This document shows positions 19,901 through 27,457 of a DNA stretch of 64,000 nucleotides, one piece after another. Source of the stretch: Acidobacteriota bacterium (GTDB lineage Bacteria; Acidobacteriota; Blastocatellia; Pyrinomonadales; Pyrinomonadaceae). The stretch is from contig JADKEF010000019.1 in the NCBI GenBank assembly GCA_016718135.1, forward strand, positions 124,001-188,000, read 5' to 3'. A program made the position numbers and the translations under genes. How positions within the stretch are numbered: position 1 is the first letter of the stretch; each line of letters starts with the position of its first letter. The notes below the pieces were generated by a model. The model was not told the origin of the DNA. It did no database searches and saw only the letters and a program-made list of their open reading frames with translations.

Positions 19901-20218
19901 GGTGCCCTGATCGGCAAGCGGACGTGGGGCGGACTTATTGCGTCCTTTAGGATGCCGACGCTCATGGACGGAGGTTCGATAACCGCACCTAACGGAGCCG
20001 TATATGGCCTCGATGGCGAATGGGAGGTCGAAAATTACGGCGTTGCACCCGACATCGAGGTCGAGTTCGATCCCGCCGCGTGGCGCATGGGCCGCGACCC
20101 GCAGCTCGAACGAGCTGTCGAATGGCTCCTTGCCGAGATCAAAAAAGATCCGCCGAAAGAATACAAGCGGCCGCCGTACCCGGACTATCATAAGGGAAGA
20201 CCGCTTGGAAAGCCGTAG
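16914..20218 (+). pseudogene. Tricorn-like S41 protease, one frameshift in this sequence
   Basis: Two adjacent frames (16914-19148 and onward to 20218) form one protein of about 1101 residues if one A is added to the AAAA run at 19098-19101, after which EKAKKLYAPYLD reads through. It has an N-terminal signal segment, a beta-propeller of TolB/WD-like repeats with SPDGSWIAF and SPDGRWIAY motifs, a Pro-rich linker, a C1-type domain, a PDZ domain (AVRGRDVKGTDN) and a C-terminal S41 catalytic part with NELAGSGGDAMP containing the likely nucleophile Ser. It probably degrades peptides in the periplasm. The homopolymer position makes sequence error the simplest explanation of the break. Confidence 0.85.
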
Positions 20219-20235
20219 ATCTTTGGTTAGGCATC

Positions 20236-20655
20236 TCAACCGGCCGTGGTCGGCGAATGGCGCTTCCTGGAAAGAGGCCTCCGCCGCACCATGGCCGTAT
20301 TCTTTAGATTGAGACGCAAAATGCCTTTCTCATCGATCTCAGGGTCGCGAAAGTATGTTGTACAGTCGATACTGATACCAAAATGTCTGCAAAACGGTGT
20401 CGCCCGGATCAGACGATGACGTCCGGCCGCGGGGACCGTCACCGGAAAGCTATTCGCCATCGTAGCCGGAACGGCAACGATGCCGATCACGCTATTGACC
20501 CGATCGAAGAGGAGCTTTACTGCCTCCGGATTTCCGAGCCTGGTGTGGAGATTACCGTTAATAAGGATGGTGTTCTTGCGGTTGATGGTTGCGTGGATCC
20601 TCTCAGTTCGGGCTTGCGTAGGCCCCAGATCGTATTCTTCCCAATGGCATATCAT
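20236..20655 (-). CDS. Hypothetical protein
   Basis: 139 residues from the ATG at 20655. I do not recognise a family. The N-terminus (MICHWEEYDLGPTQARTERI) and a central block with NTILINGNLHTRLGNPEAV look like a compact alpha/beta protein; no signal peptide or membrane segment is seen. The last 15 residues are Arg-rich and coded by palindrome-like DNA, so the original C-terminus may have been extended. It converges on the protease gene with a 17-base gap. Codon use looks coding, but no function can be given. Confidence 0.55.
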   Translation of the reverse strand: MICHWEEYDLGPTQARTERIHATINRKNTILINGNLHTRLGNPEAVKLLFDRVNSVIGIVAVPATMANSFPVTVPAAGRHRLIRATPFCRHFGISIDCTTYFRDPEIDEKGILRLNLKNTAMVRRRPLSRKRHSPTTAG

Positions 20656-20959
20656 GTGTATATTTCCTCGTTCGTGTAAGTGTTGCGAAAGCCCGCCTGT
20701 ATTATAGATGCAACAGTGTCGTGAAAGCAAGACCCTTCGGAGAGGTTGCTCACAACCTCGTTCGAACAGGGAGGAGGGTTAGACGCTGTCGAGAAAGATA
20801 AGAGAAGATCGGAAAATGTGGAGTGAACGCGAAGGGGAGCGATAGTTGGCAAAAAAGCGGTGATCTTGCCGATCTATCGCTATTTCTGCGGTTCGGAGTT
20901 CGGTCAGAACGGTTCGGAGTTTCTGCAAAAAGCGACCATTTTCCCGACACACGGAAGAA
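20656..20959. other. Intergenic palindrome cluster
   Basis: About 300 bases without a supported gene. It contains a hairpin gaggttg-ctca-caacctc at 20743-20760 and an imperfect dyad gagcgatag...ctatcgct around 20837-20885, followed by repeats of ggttcggagtt. The composition matches the palindrome-rich spacers elsewhere in the window. Short ORFs here are not convincing. Confidence 0.4.
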
Positions 20960-21070
20960 GTCAGAACCGGGAGCGATAGCGACTGGGTTCTTGCTTGCAC
21001 CGAAGATAATCGCCGGCCTGACTTTGACCAATGGTAAAAGAACCCAGTCGCTATCGCTCCCGGTCCTGAC
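20960..21070. repeat. Large palindromic element next to guaB
   Basis: Arms of 33 bases at 20960-20992 and 21038-21070 match at 32 of 33 positions around a 45-base loop. The right arm ends next to the guaB stop. One arm recurs inside the ABC-F gene at 16559-16590, and a degenerate piece is at 51717-51744 in the fatty-acid hydroxylase gene. Confidence 0.85.
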
Positions 21071-22540
21071 CTAACTTTCAATCCGGTAATTCGGGGCTTC
21101 CTTCGTAATGATCACATCGTGAACGTGAGACTCGCGTAATCCGGCGGAAGTTATTCGCACGAATCTAGCGTTGGTCTGGAGTTCGCGGATATCGCGGCAG
21201 CCGGTGTAGCCCATGCCGGAGCGGAGGCCGCCTACTAGTTGCGTAACCATCTCGGCGACGGTGCCCTTGTACGCGACGCGGCCTTCGATGCCTTCGGGGA
21301 TGTATTTGGCATCGGATGAGGTGCCTTCCTGAGCGTAGCGGTCGCTGGAGCCTTTTTTCATTGCACCGATCGAGCCCATACCGCGGTAGGTTTTGAAGTT
21401 TCGGCCCTGGAAGAGAATTACTTCGCCGGGAGCTTCTTCTGTCCCGGCAAAAAGCGAACCGATCATAACGCTGTCGGCACCGGCAGCTATCGCCTTTGCG
21501 ACATCGCCTGAGAATTTAACACCGCCGTCGGCGATGATCGGAGCACCGGAGCCTCGTGCTGCCTCGACACATTCTGCGATAGCCGTGATCTGCGGAACGC
21601 CTGCTCCGGTGACAACACGAGTCGTGCATATTGAACCCGGCCCGATGCCGATCTTTACGGCGTCAACGCCAACTGAGATCAATGCCCTGGTTGCCTCGGC
21701 GGTCGCGACGTTTCCGGCGATAACCTCGATCTCGGGGAATTTTGATTTTACCTCTCTCACTGCATTTATCACACGCGAACTGTGGCCGTGGGCCGTATCG
21801 ACAACTATCGCGTCAACGCGAGCCGCGACCAATGCTGACGCTCGTTCAAGAAAGTCCCCGGTCGCACCGATCGCAGCCGCACAACGCAGGCGGCCGAGTT
21901 CGTCTTTAGCGGCGATAGGGAAGTTGATCGCCTTTTGGATATCTTTGACAGTTATAAGACCTTTCAAATGACCGTTTTCGTCGACTACGAGGAGTTTCTC
22001 GATACGGTGTTTTTGTAGCTTCACCTTGGCCTCGTCGAGGGTTGTTCCGACCGGAACCGTCACGAGCGGCTGCGGCGTCATTATCTCGGAAACCGGGATG
22101 TCGAACCTTGTTTCGAAACGGAGGTCGCGATTTGTGATTATTCCAACAAGAAGACCGTTGTCATCGGTCACGGGAACACCGCTGATCTTGTAGCGGCTCA
22201 TTATCTCTAGAGCCTCAGACACGAGACGATCCTGCCCGATCGTTACGGGATCGACGATCATTCCCGACTCACTTCGTTTCACCTTATCAACTTCCTCGGC
22301 TTGTTCTTCGATAGAAAAATTCTTATGAATTACGCCAATTCCGCCTTGCTGCGCGAGTGCGATCGCGAGCGATGCTTCGGTCACTGTGTCCATCGCGGAT
22401 GAACACAGGGGGATGTTCAGATCGATATTTCGTGAGAATTTTGTGCGGGTATCGGCGTCGGCCGGCAGTATCTCGGAATAGGCCGGGACGAGTAAAACGT
22501 CGTCAAAAGTGAGGCCTTCTTGTATTTCGGTGATTTCCAT
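21071..22540 (-). CDS. guaB: Inosine-5'-monophosphate dehydrogenase
   Basis: 489 residues. It oxidises IMP to XMP with NAD, the first committed step of GMP synthesis, in the cytoplasm. The TIM-barrel start has EGLTFDDVLLVPAYSEILP. Two CBS domains (about 95-205) include SGVPVTDDNGLLVGIITNRD. The catalytic loop GPGSICTTRV carries the active-site Cys, and the flap contains YRGMGSIGAMKKGS. The stop lies at the edge of the palindromic element. It is downstream of the RodZ-like gene on the same strand but separated by a terminator. Confidence 0.97.
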   Translation of the reverse strand: MEITEIQEGLTFDDVLLVPAYSEILPADADTRTKFSRNIDLNIPLCSSAMDTVTEASLAIALAQQGGIGVIHKNFSIEEQAEEVDKVKRSESGMIVDPVTIGQDRLVSEALEIMSRYKISGVPVTDDNGLLVGIITNRDLRFETRFDIPVSEIMTPQPLVTVPVGTTLDEAKVKLQKHRIEKLLVVDENGHLKGLITVKDIQKAINFPIAAKDELGRLRCAAAIGATGDFLERASALVAARVDAIVVDTAHGHSSRVINAVREVKSKFPEIEVIAGNVATAEATRALISVGVDAVKIGIGPGSICTTRVVTGAGVPQITAIAECVEAARGSGAPIIADGGVKFSGDVAKAIAAGADSVMIGSLFAGTEEAPGEVILFQGRNFKTYRGMGSIGAMKKGSSDRYAQEGTSSDAKYIPEGIEGRVAYKGTVAEMVTQLVGGLRSGMGYTGCRDIRELQTNARFVRITSAGLRESHVHDVIITKEAPNYRIES

Positions 22541-22554
22541 ATCTAATTATAAAC

Positions 22555-22583
22555 GAAAAATGTCCGCAGTCTAAATGCGGACA
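22555..22583 (-). terminator. Terminator between the rodZ-like gene and guaB
   Basis: On the minus strand an 8-bp stem (tgtccgca / tgcggaca, 22561-22568 with 22576-22583) is followed by TTTTTCGTTT. It lies 30 bases past the rodZ-like stop. Confidence 0.75.
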
Positions 22584-22612
22584 TATATCGGTGAAAGTTT
22601 ACGGGATCCAAC

Positions 22613-23641
22613 CTAGAATTCCGAGTTCGCCGGCGGTTTCGGTGCAGGCGTCGACGGTGCCGGGGTGCTCGGAGCCTTGGTCGGAGCAGGTTTAGGAGCC
22701 GTGTTAGTATTTGTCGGCGGCTTATTCGCTGCCGGTGTTACAGGAGTCGCACGCGGCGGTGGCGTTCCTGCCGGGGCAGCCGTATTGGCTGTTGTCGCAA
22801 TGGTGTTAGCATCCGGAACGGCGGCGGCCGGTACTTCCTTCGAGATCGCGCCGTCCATCCATATCTGACCGAGATTTTCTTTGGATATTGTAAATTCGAT
22901 ACGGGCCTTGTCAGCACCGTTCTTCAAGGGCTCCGATGGCAATGTGATCGGCTTTCCGTTGATCGTAAGCTGTGCAGCCGTAGCATTCCATCGATTGTAG
23001 TTGAGGGTTAGAGTTTCCTTCGGCTCGAAGTTCGCAGATGAACCGGCGGCGACGACGTTATCGCTCTTTTCACCGTCCTTCGTCGCTATCAAACGCACAG
23101 GTTGGCCAACCGCTTTGAATTCTATCTTCACGGTCGCCATTTCTGGAAGGTTTGACGGCAATTCGGCCGAACCTTCTGGAGGTGTGGTAGCGTCAGAATT
23201 CGCGTTTGCCTTCGGCTCCGTATTTGCTGCGATCGGCTCGGCGGGCTGGCGAAGGTAATTTACGAGAAATAGAATTCCGGCCGTCATCAGAGCGAGAATA
23301 ACGACGGCCATTATTATTGTTGGTGCATTAGACGAGCCACCGGGCCCGTCCGTCAAAACCTCAGGCTTGTACAGTTTGAGCTCGGGATTCTCAATGATGT
23401 CAGACCTGCTAATGATCGCTGCATAGTCCGTTAGAGCTTCCTGCTCGTTGATGCCGACGAATTTGGCGTAAGATTTGACGAAACCCTTGTTAAATATGCC
23501 TCCGGGAAGAGTGCGGTAGTCGTCGTTCTCGATAGATTCGAGGTAAAGGCCAGAGATCCGGGTCTGATCGGCTACCTCGCCTAAGGTAAACCCCCGTTCT
23601 TCACGGGCTTGCCGTAATTTTTCGCCTAATGTAAGTGACAT
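22613..23641 (-). CDS. RodZ-like helix-turn-helix membrane protein
   Basis: 342 residues. The N-terminus is a Cro/C1-type helix-turn-helix (LGEKLRQAREERGFTLGEVA, then YLESIENDDY and GGIFNKGFVKSYAKFVG), as in RodZ. A single membrane helix at about 110-130 is followed by an Ala/Asn-rich region and a periplasmic DUF4115-like beta domain (VRLIATKDGEKSDNVVAAG...). The last 65 residues are Pro/Ala/Thr-rich. RodZ links MreB to the cell-wall machinery; no mre genes are nearby, so that role is inferred only from architecture. It is divergent from the microcompartment locus. Confidence 0.8.
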   Translation of the reverse strand: MSLTLGEKLRQAREERGFTLGEVADQTRISGLYLESIENDDYRTLPGGIFNKGFVKSYAKFVGINEQEALTDYAAIISRSDIIENPELKLYKPEVLTDGPGGSSNAPTIIMAVVILALMTAGILFLVNYLRQPAEPIAANTEPKANANSDATTPPEGSAELPSNLPEMATVKIEFKAVGQPVRLIATKDGEKSDNVVAAGSSANFEPKETLTLNYNRWNATAAQLTINGKPITLPSEPLKNGADKARIEFTISKENLGQIWMDGAISKEVPAAAVPDANTIATTANTAAPAGTPPPRATPVTPAANKPPTNTNTAPKPAPTKAPSTPAPSTPAPKPPANSEF

Positions 23642-23695
23642 TTATTTGAATCGTCGGATTCCGTACAAATATACCTGTCGATGCGTGCTACTTGA

Positions 23696-23730
23696 CTTGA
23701 AATATATCGTTCAAGAGCCAACAATGTCAA
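23696..23730 (-). promoter_or_regulatory. Promoter of the rodZ-like gene with an overlapping dyad
   Basis: On the minus strand: TTGACA (23730-23725), an 18-base spacer and TATATT (23706-23701), six and five of six matches to consensus. A perfect dyad CTTGAA-N8-TTCAAG (23696-23715) covers the -10 and start region and could be a repressor site. Confidence 0.55.
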
Positions 23731-23831
23731 TTGTTTTACAAAGATTTACCGCATTTGCCGGGTAGCGTTTGGGCATTGCTTGAGGTTTAAGTTAATATTT
23801 GAAGAGTAATACATATAGAGAGGAACACTGC

Positions 23832-24227
23832 ATGAGTTTAGAAGCTTTAGGCATGGTCGAGACCAAGGGTTTTATCGGAGCTGTAGAGGCTGCCGATGCG
23901 ATGGTAAAGGCTGCAAACGTTAGACTTGTCGGCAAAGAGTACATTGGTGCCGGTTATGTCACCATCTTTGTACGGGGCGATGTCGGAGCGGTCAAAGCCG
24001 CGACTGATGCAGGTGCTGCTGCCGCTCGCCGTGTAGGCGAATTGATCAGTGTACATGTCATCCCGCGTCCTCACGGAGAGGTCGAGCGTGTTCTACCGAA
24101 AGGCGGAGCCGTCGGCTATAGCCCTGACGAAAAGGCACTGCAAGGCGGCGGTAAGCAATTGAGTTCGGGCGGAGCCGATTCGGGCACCGCTGGTTCGACG
24201 GCCGGGAACAAGACCAAAACGCGTTAA
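23832..24227 (+). CDS. BMC-domain shell protein, hexamer type (first)
   Basis: 131 residues from the ATG at 23832, which matches the family N-terminus MSLEALGMVETKGFIG; the earlier in-frame start at 23799 adds 11 unlike residues. A single BMC fold at about 3-90 with AADAMVKAANVRLVGKEY and GDVGAVKAATDAGAAAARRVGEL is followed by VHVIPRPHGEVE and a flexible Gly/Ser/Thr tail of about 45 residues. Such proteins form the flat hexameric facets of microcompartments. It heads a six-gene cluster on the plus strand. The substrate of the compartment is not shown by this protein. Confidence 0.95.
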   Translation: MSLEALGMVETKGFIGAVEAADAMVKAANVRLVGKEYIGAGYVTIFVRGDVGAVKAATDAGAAAARRVGELISVHVIPRPHGEVERVLPKGGAVGYSPDEKALQGGGKQLSSGGADSGTAGSTAGNKTKTR

Positions 24228-24298
24228 CGCCATAACACGAGGCAGTTAGTCAGGTTCGCATCGATCCTGCTCGCTTCTGCCTCGCCCAATAATGACCA

Positions 24299-26023
24299 AT
24301 GGGTGACAAGGATCTGATCGCTCAACAGCAAGCACGCGACGCGGTAGAGGCCGCGTCGTTTGCCTTTCAGTCTGTCGCGAAACTCAGCCAAACAAAGATC
24401 GACGAGATCTGCGAAGCGATGTCACAAGTCGCTCTCGCCGAAGCCGAGCGCCTTGGTAAGATGGCGAACGAAGAGACCGGTTTTGGTAAGGCTGATGATA
24501 AGCGGGAGAAGAATCGTTTTGCGGCTCAGGACGTCTGGAATTATTTTCGTAATTTGAAGACCGTCGGAGTCGTCCGCGAGACTGAGAGCATCGTCGAGAT
24601 AGCCAGCCCACGCGGCGTTGTTGCTGCGATCATTCCTTCGACAAATCCAACTTCAACAGCAATTTACAAGATCATTATCGCGATCAAGTCGCGAAATACG
24701 ATCGTGCTGTCGCCGCATCCGTCGGCTGCGAAATGTATTGCCGAGACGACGCGGATAATGCGTGACGCGGCGATTAAGCTTGGTCTGCCGGGCGATGCGA
24801 TCATTTGCCTGACGGACTCAACGATCGAGGGCACTGAGGCTTTGATGAAGCATAAGAAGACCGCTGTCATCTTGGCAACAGGCGGAACGGGGCTCGTACG
24901 TGCAGCTTATTCGTCCGGAAAACCCGCATTTGGCGTCGGGCCGGGCAATGTTCCCTCGTTTATCGAAAGGACCGCGAATGTGCCTAAGGCCGTGAGGGAT
25001 ATTCTCACCGGAACCTGCTTCGACAACGGTACAATCTGCGCCTCGGAGCAGTCCGTTGTTTGCGATGCACCGGTCGAGGCCGAGGTTCGGGAGCAGTTCA
25101 CAGCTCAGGGCGGCCACTTTTTGAGTCCGTCGGAGGCTGATGCTGTTGCGAAGGTTTTGTTGACGCCGCAACGGACACTAAACGCAGGGATCGTGGGTAA
25201 ATCGGCTGCGTTCATTGCAGACCTTGCCGGAATCTCGATCCCCGACGGCACTCGCTGCCTCATCGCAGATTGTGCGGGCGTTGGGCGCGATTTTCCGTGG
25301 TCCGTCGAAAAGCTCTCTCCGACGCTAGCGTTTTTCGTCGTGAACGGAGTCGAGCAAGGTGCGAATCGTTGTCAGGAGATCTTGCAGTTCGGTGGGATGG
25401 GGCATACGTCCGGCATGCACACGCAGGATCGTGCTGCTGCAATACGCTACGGCGAGCAGATGCCAACGGCTCGGGTGATCATCAATTCGCCGACAACGCA
25501 TGGTGCCATCGGTTTTTCGACCGATCTGACGCCGTCGATGACGCTCGGATGCGGCTCGTGGGGTGGGAATGTCACGTCGGATAATATTTCGCCGGTTCAC
25601 CTGATGGATATCAAACGTGTAGCCTTCGAAACAAAGCCGGTTAACGGGCTGTTGACGACTGATGTTAGGCAAGTCGTATCTCCGACGCCACAGCCGAAGC
25701 GAACGGTGCCAAAGCGTGAAGATATTGCTGCGATAGTTGACAGTTTCCTTAGCAAAAAGCTTGCGGCGATGCCCGTCGAGGATGCGAAAGCAGAACCGAA
25801 AAAGGTTGAGCCACGCTCCGAGCCGAAGACGGTCGTTCACGAGATAACTCCTGAAAATGCCGTGCAAAAGCCGGTGCCGATCGCGACCGTGGATTTTGTT
25901 AGTGAGGACGACGTTCGTCGGGCGATCGATAAGGGCGAAAAAATTTATATTTCTAAGAAGACGATCCTGACACCTTCAGCTCGTGATCTCGGTGAGGAAC
26001 GCGAAGTTTTTGCTAGAATCTAA
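24299..26023 (+). CDS. CoA-acylating aldehyde dehydrogenase, microcompartment type
   Basis: 574 residues. Residues 1-450 match the EutE/PduP/AdhE-N group that turns an aldehyde, CoA and NAD into acyl-CoA. The catalytic Cys247 lies in GTICASEQS, and HTSGMHTQD and GFSTDLTPSMTLGCGSWGGN are present. The family usually ends near 460-470. Here about 110 extra residues follow: a short amphipathic segment (REDIAAIVDSFLSKKLA) that resembles an encapsulation peptide, an acidic/basic linker, and a final domain with EDDVRRAIDKGEKIYIS and LTPSARDLGEE. Position between two shell genes supports encapsulation. The aldehyde (acetaldehyde, propionaldehyde or other) cannot be told. Confidence 0.93.
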   Translation: MGDKDLIAQQQARDAVEAASFAFQSVAKLSQTKIDEICEAMSQVALAEAERLGKMANEETGFGKADDKREKNRFAAQDVWNYFRNLKTVGVVRETESIVEIASPRGVVAAIIPSTNPTSTAIYKIIIAIKSRNTIVLSPHPSAAKCIAETTRIMRDAAIKLGLPGDAIICLTDSTIEGTEALMKHKKTAVILATGGTGLVRAAYSSGKPAFGVGPGNVPSFIERTANVPKAVRDILTGTCFDNGTICASEQSVVCDAPVEAEVREQFTAQGGHFLSPSEADAVAKVLLTPQRTLNAGIVGKSAAFIADLAGISIPDGTRCLIADCAGVGRDFPWSVEKLSPTLAFFVVNGVEQGANRCQEILQFGGMGHTSGMHTQDRAAAIRYGEQMPTARVIINSPTTHGAIGFSTDLTPSMTLGCGSWGGNVTSDNISPVHLMDIKRVAFETKPVNGLLTTDVRQVVSPTPQPKRTVPKREDIAAIVDSFLSKKLAAMPVEDAKAEPKKVEPRSEPKTVVHEITPENAVQKPVPIATVDFVSEDDVRRAIDKGEKIYISKKTILTPSARDLGEEREVFARI

Positions 26024-26026
26024 ACG

Positions 26027-26404
26027 ATGGTCGAGGCAGTCGTCGAAAAACAGGTTTGCGACAAATGCGGCGTTGATGTGCGCGAGAATACGGCCTTCTG
26101 CTACAACTGTGGTGCGAGCGTCGTGCCCTCCGGTGGTGATATCGCAGATTCGAATGGAGTGGACGACAAGGCAAGGGCAGCACTCGACGATCTTGCCTCG
26201 AAATTTAAGATCGACGAAGAAGAAGATGGGCAGCTCGCCAAGGCCGCGGCTGAGCGTCGCAAAGCTCGTGTCAGTAATCGAAAAAGTGTTCACTACGAAT
26301 GGCAGGCCGCCGGCGAATCACCTGATCTTCTCCTTATATTGCTCACGGTCTCGATCGTTGCTTTGGCGGCAGGCGCGGTTGCATTGACCGTTTTTTGGAA
26401 ATAG
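26027..26404 (+). CDS. Tail-anchored zinc-ribbon protein of the BMC locus
   Basis: 125 residues, three bases after the dehydrogenase stop. The N-terminus has two CxxC pairs (C11, C14, C25, C28) forming a zinc ribbon. A charged middle region predicts helix, and one hydrophobic segment at about 100-122 ends the protein, so it should sit in the inner membrane with the ribbon in the cytoplasm. I know no assigned function. Tight spacing with the dehydrogenase and the next two genes suggests a shared task, perhaps placing the compartment or its enzymes near the membrane. Confidence 0.7.
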   Translation: MVEAVVEKQVCDKCGVDVRENTAFCYNCGASVVPSGGDIADSNGVDDKARAALDDLASKFKIDEEEDGQLAKAAAERRKARVSNRKSVHYEWQAAGESPDLLLILLTVSIVALAAGAVALTVFWK

Positions 26405-26405
26405 T

Positions 26406-26501
26406 ATGGTCGCGGCTGGGGCAATATATTTTTTGGCGATAGCGATCGGAATGGTCGTTCTGGGCGTCGCGATCTTCTTCCTCTCCCGGCGGCGAAAGTA
26501 G
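26406..26501 (+). CDS. 31-residue membrane peptide
   Basis: An ATG two bases after the zinc-ribbon stop opens a 31-codon frame: MVAAGAIYFLAIAIGMVV, a hydrophobic core and the tail FFLSRRRK before TAG. It is a single-span peptide with a basic end, which would be cytosolic. It is packed between two genes with gaps of one and ten bases, which supports real translation. It is too short for most gene finders. Function unknown. Confidence 0.5.
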   Translation: MVAAGAIYFLAIAIGMVVLGVAIFFLSRRRK

Positions 26502-26511
26502 GTGGTTTATT

Positions 26512-26832
26512 ATGCAAGCTCTAGGAATGGTCGAGTGCTTTGGACTCGTAGCGATGATCGAGGCCGCAGATGCAATGGTCAAGGCGGCCAATGTCGAACT
26601 CGTTGGCTACGAACGAATCGATGCCGGCCTGGTTACTGCCATCGTTCGCGGCGAAGTTGGAGCCGTCAAAGCTGCGGTCGACGCGGGAGCTGCCGCGGCT
26701 CGGCGTATTGGTACTGTCACGGCAACTCATGTTATTCCGCGTCCGCACGACGAAGTTGACCAAGGCATCTCAGTTCTTACTACAGGAGAAACGACGCGTA
26801 AGAAGATATCGGGCTCTGTCCCTGAGAAATAG
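26512..26832 (+). CDS. BMC-domain shell protein, hexamer type (second)
   Basis: 106 residues. One BMC fold: MQALGMVECFGLVAMIEAAD, VELVGYERIDAGLVTAIVRG, GAAAARRIGTV and THVIPRPHDEVD. It is clearly paralogous to the protein at 23832 but shorter, with a tail of about 25 residues. Two different hexamers in one locus is normal for a shell. No pentameric vertex protein (EutN/CcmL type) is visible in the window, so a complete shell would need genes elsewhere. Confidence 0.95.
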   Translation: MQALGMVECFGLVAMIEAADAMVKAANVELVGYERIDAGLVTAIVRGEVGAVKAAVDAGAAAARRIGTVTATHVIPRPHDEVDQGISVLTTGETTRKKISGSVPEK

Positions 26833-26842
26833 GAGGTTCCGC

Positions 26843-27385
26843 ATGCGAGTTTTGTGTTGCTTTTGTCTTTTGGTTTTTTCTTTCTCTATTGAGGCGTTCG
26901 CACAAACAGATTCAGTTGGAATAGACCCGGCTCAAAAGGATTTCAAGCGGGCGCTGATCAAGCATACAAAGAGCGTATATGCGGTGGACTATTCGGGCTG
27001 CAATGCCTCTATTAAGGTTGTAACGGGGTTCGTAACCTCACCACTTGCCCGCACCACTTTCTCGCCGCCTCAGGGCTTCGCCGGGTTTCCAGCGGATGCT
27101 TTCACTCCTGACTTTACCCCGGAGCCGCGCGCTCTTGGAAAGTCGATCAGATACCTGCTGGATCTAGCTAAGCTGGATCCAAACAAAATTGCAGTTACCC
27201 CCGGACGTGGCAAGACCTCGCTTATCGCTTTACGGGCTGGGGGCGACCGTGCAGCTCTGAGGACGAAATCAGACAAAAAGATCGAATCTGTAGATGCTTT
27301 CTTTGTCGTGACGGCTACCAAGTCGGCGGCCAAGACGGCTGCGGCGATGAAGGCCGTGATCGAGAGATGTTCGGCCGCCAGTTGA
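26843..27385 (+). CDS. Secreted protein of unknown function in the BMC locus
   Basis: 180 residues from the ATG at 26843, which has AGGAGG six bases upstream; the longer frame to 26570 overlaps the shell gene and is not used. A signal peptide (MRVLCCFCLLVFSFSIEAFA) is followed by a mature domain of about 160 residues with a C-terminal Lys/Ala-rich helix. I recognise no family. It is the last gene before a strong terminator, so it is probably cotranscribed with the shell genes, although a secreted product in a microcompartment operon is unexpected. Confidence 0.65.
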   Translation: MRVLCCFCLLVFSFSIEAFAQTDSVGIDPAQKDFKRALIKHTKSVYAVDYSGCNASIKVVTGFVTSPLARTTFSPPQGFAGFPADAFTPDFTPEPRALGKSIRYLLDLAKLDPNKIAVTPGRGKTSLIALRAGGDRAALRTKSDKKIESVDAFFVVTATKSAAKTAAAMKAVIERCSAAS

Positions 27386-27404
27386 GATTAGATCTTAGGC
27401 AGAA

Positions 27405-27439
27405 ATAAAAGCCGCTCGATGGTATCGAGCGGCTTTTAT
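27405..27439. terminator. Bidirectional terminator
   Basis: A perfect 16-bp stem (ataaaagccgctcgat / atcgagcggcttttat) with a 3-base loop lies between the convergent BMC operon and VWA genes. It has A- and T-runs on both sides and so works for both strands. Confidence 0.9.
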
Positions 27440-27457
27440 AATCATTGTTCATTGTAA

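Noticed and set aside
20823..21081. Short ORFs over the guaB-side palindrome
   Set aside because: They exist on both strands because the DNA is palindromic; the proteins mirror each other (SLSLPVLT ends).
26570..26842. Long N-terminal extension of the secreted BMC-locus protein
   Set aside because: It overlaps the second shell gene; the start at 26843 has AGGAGG and a signal peptide.
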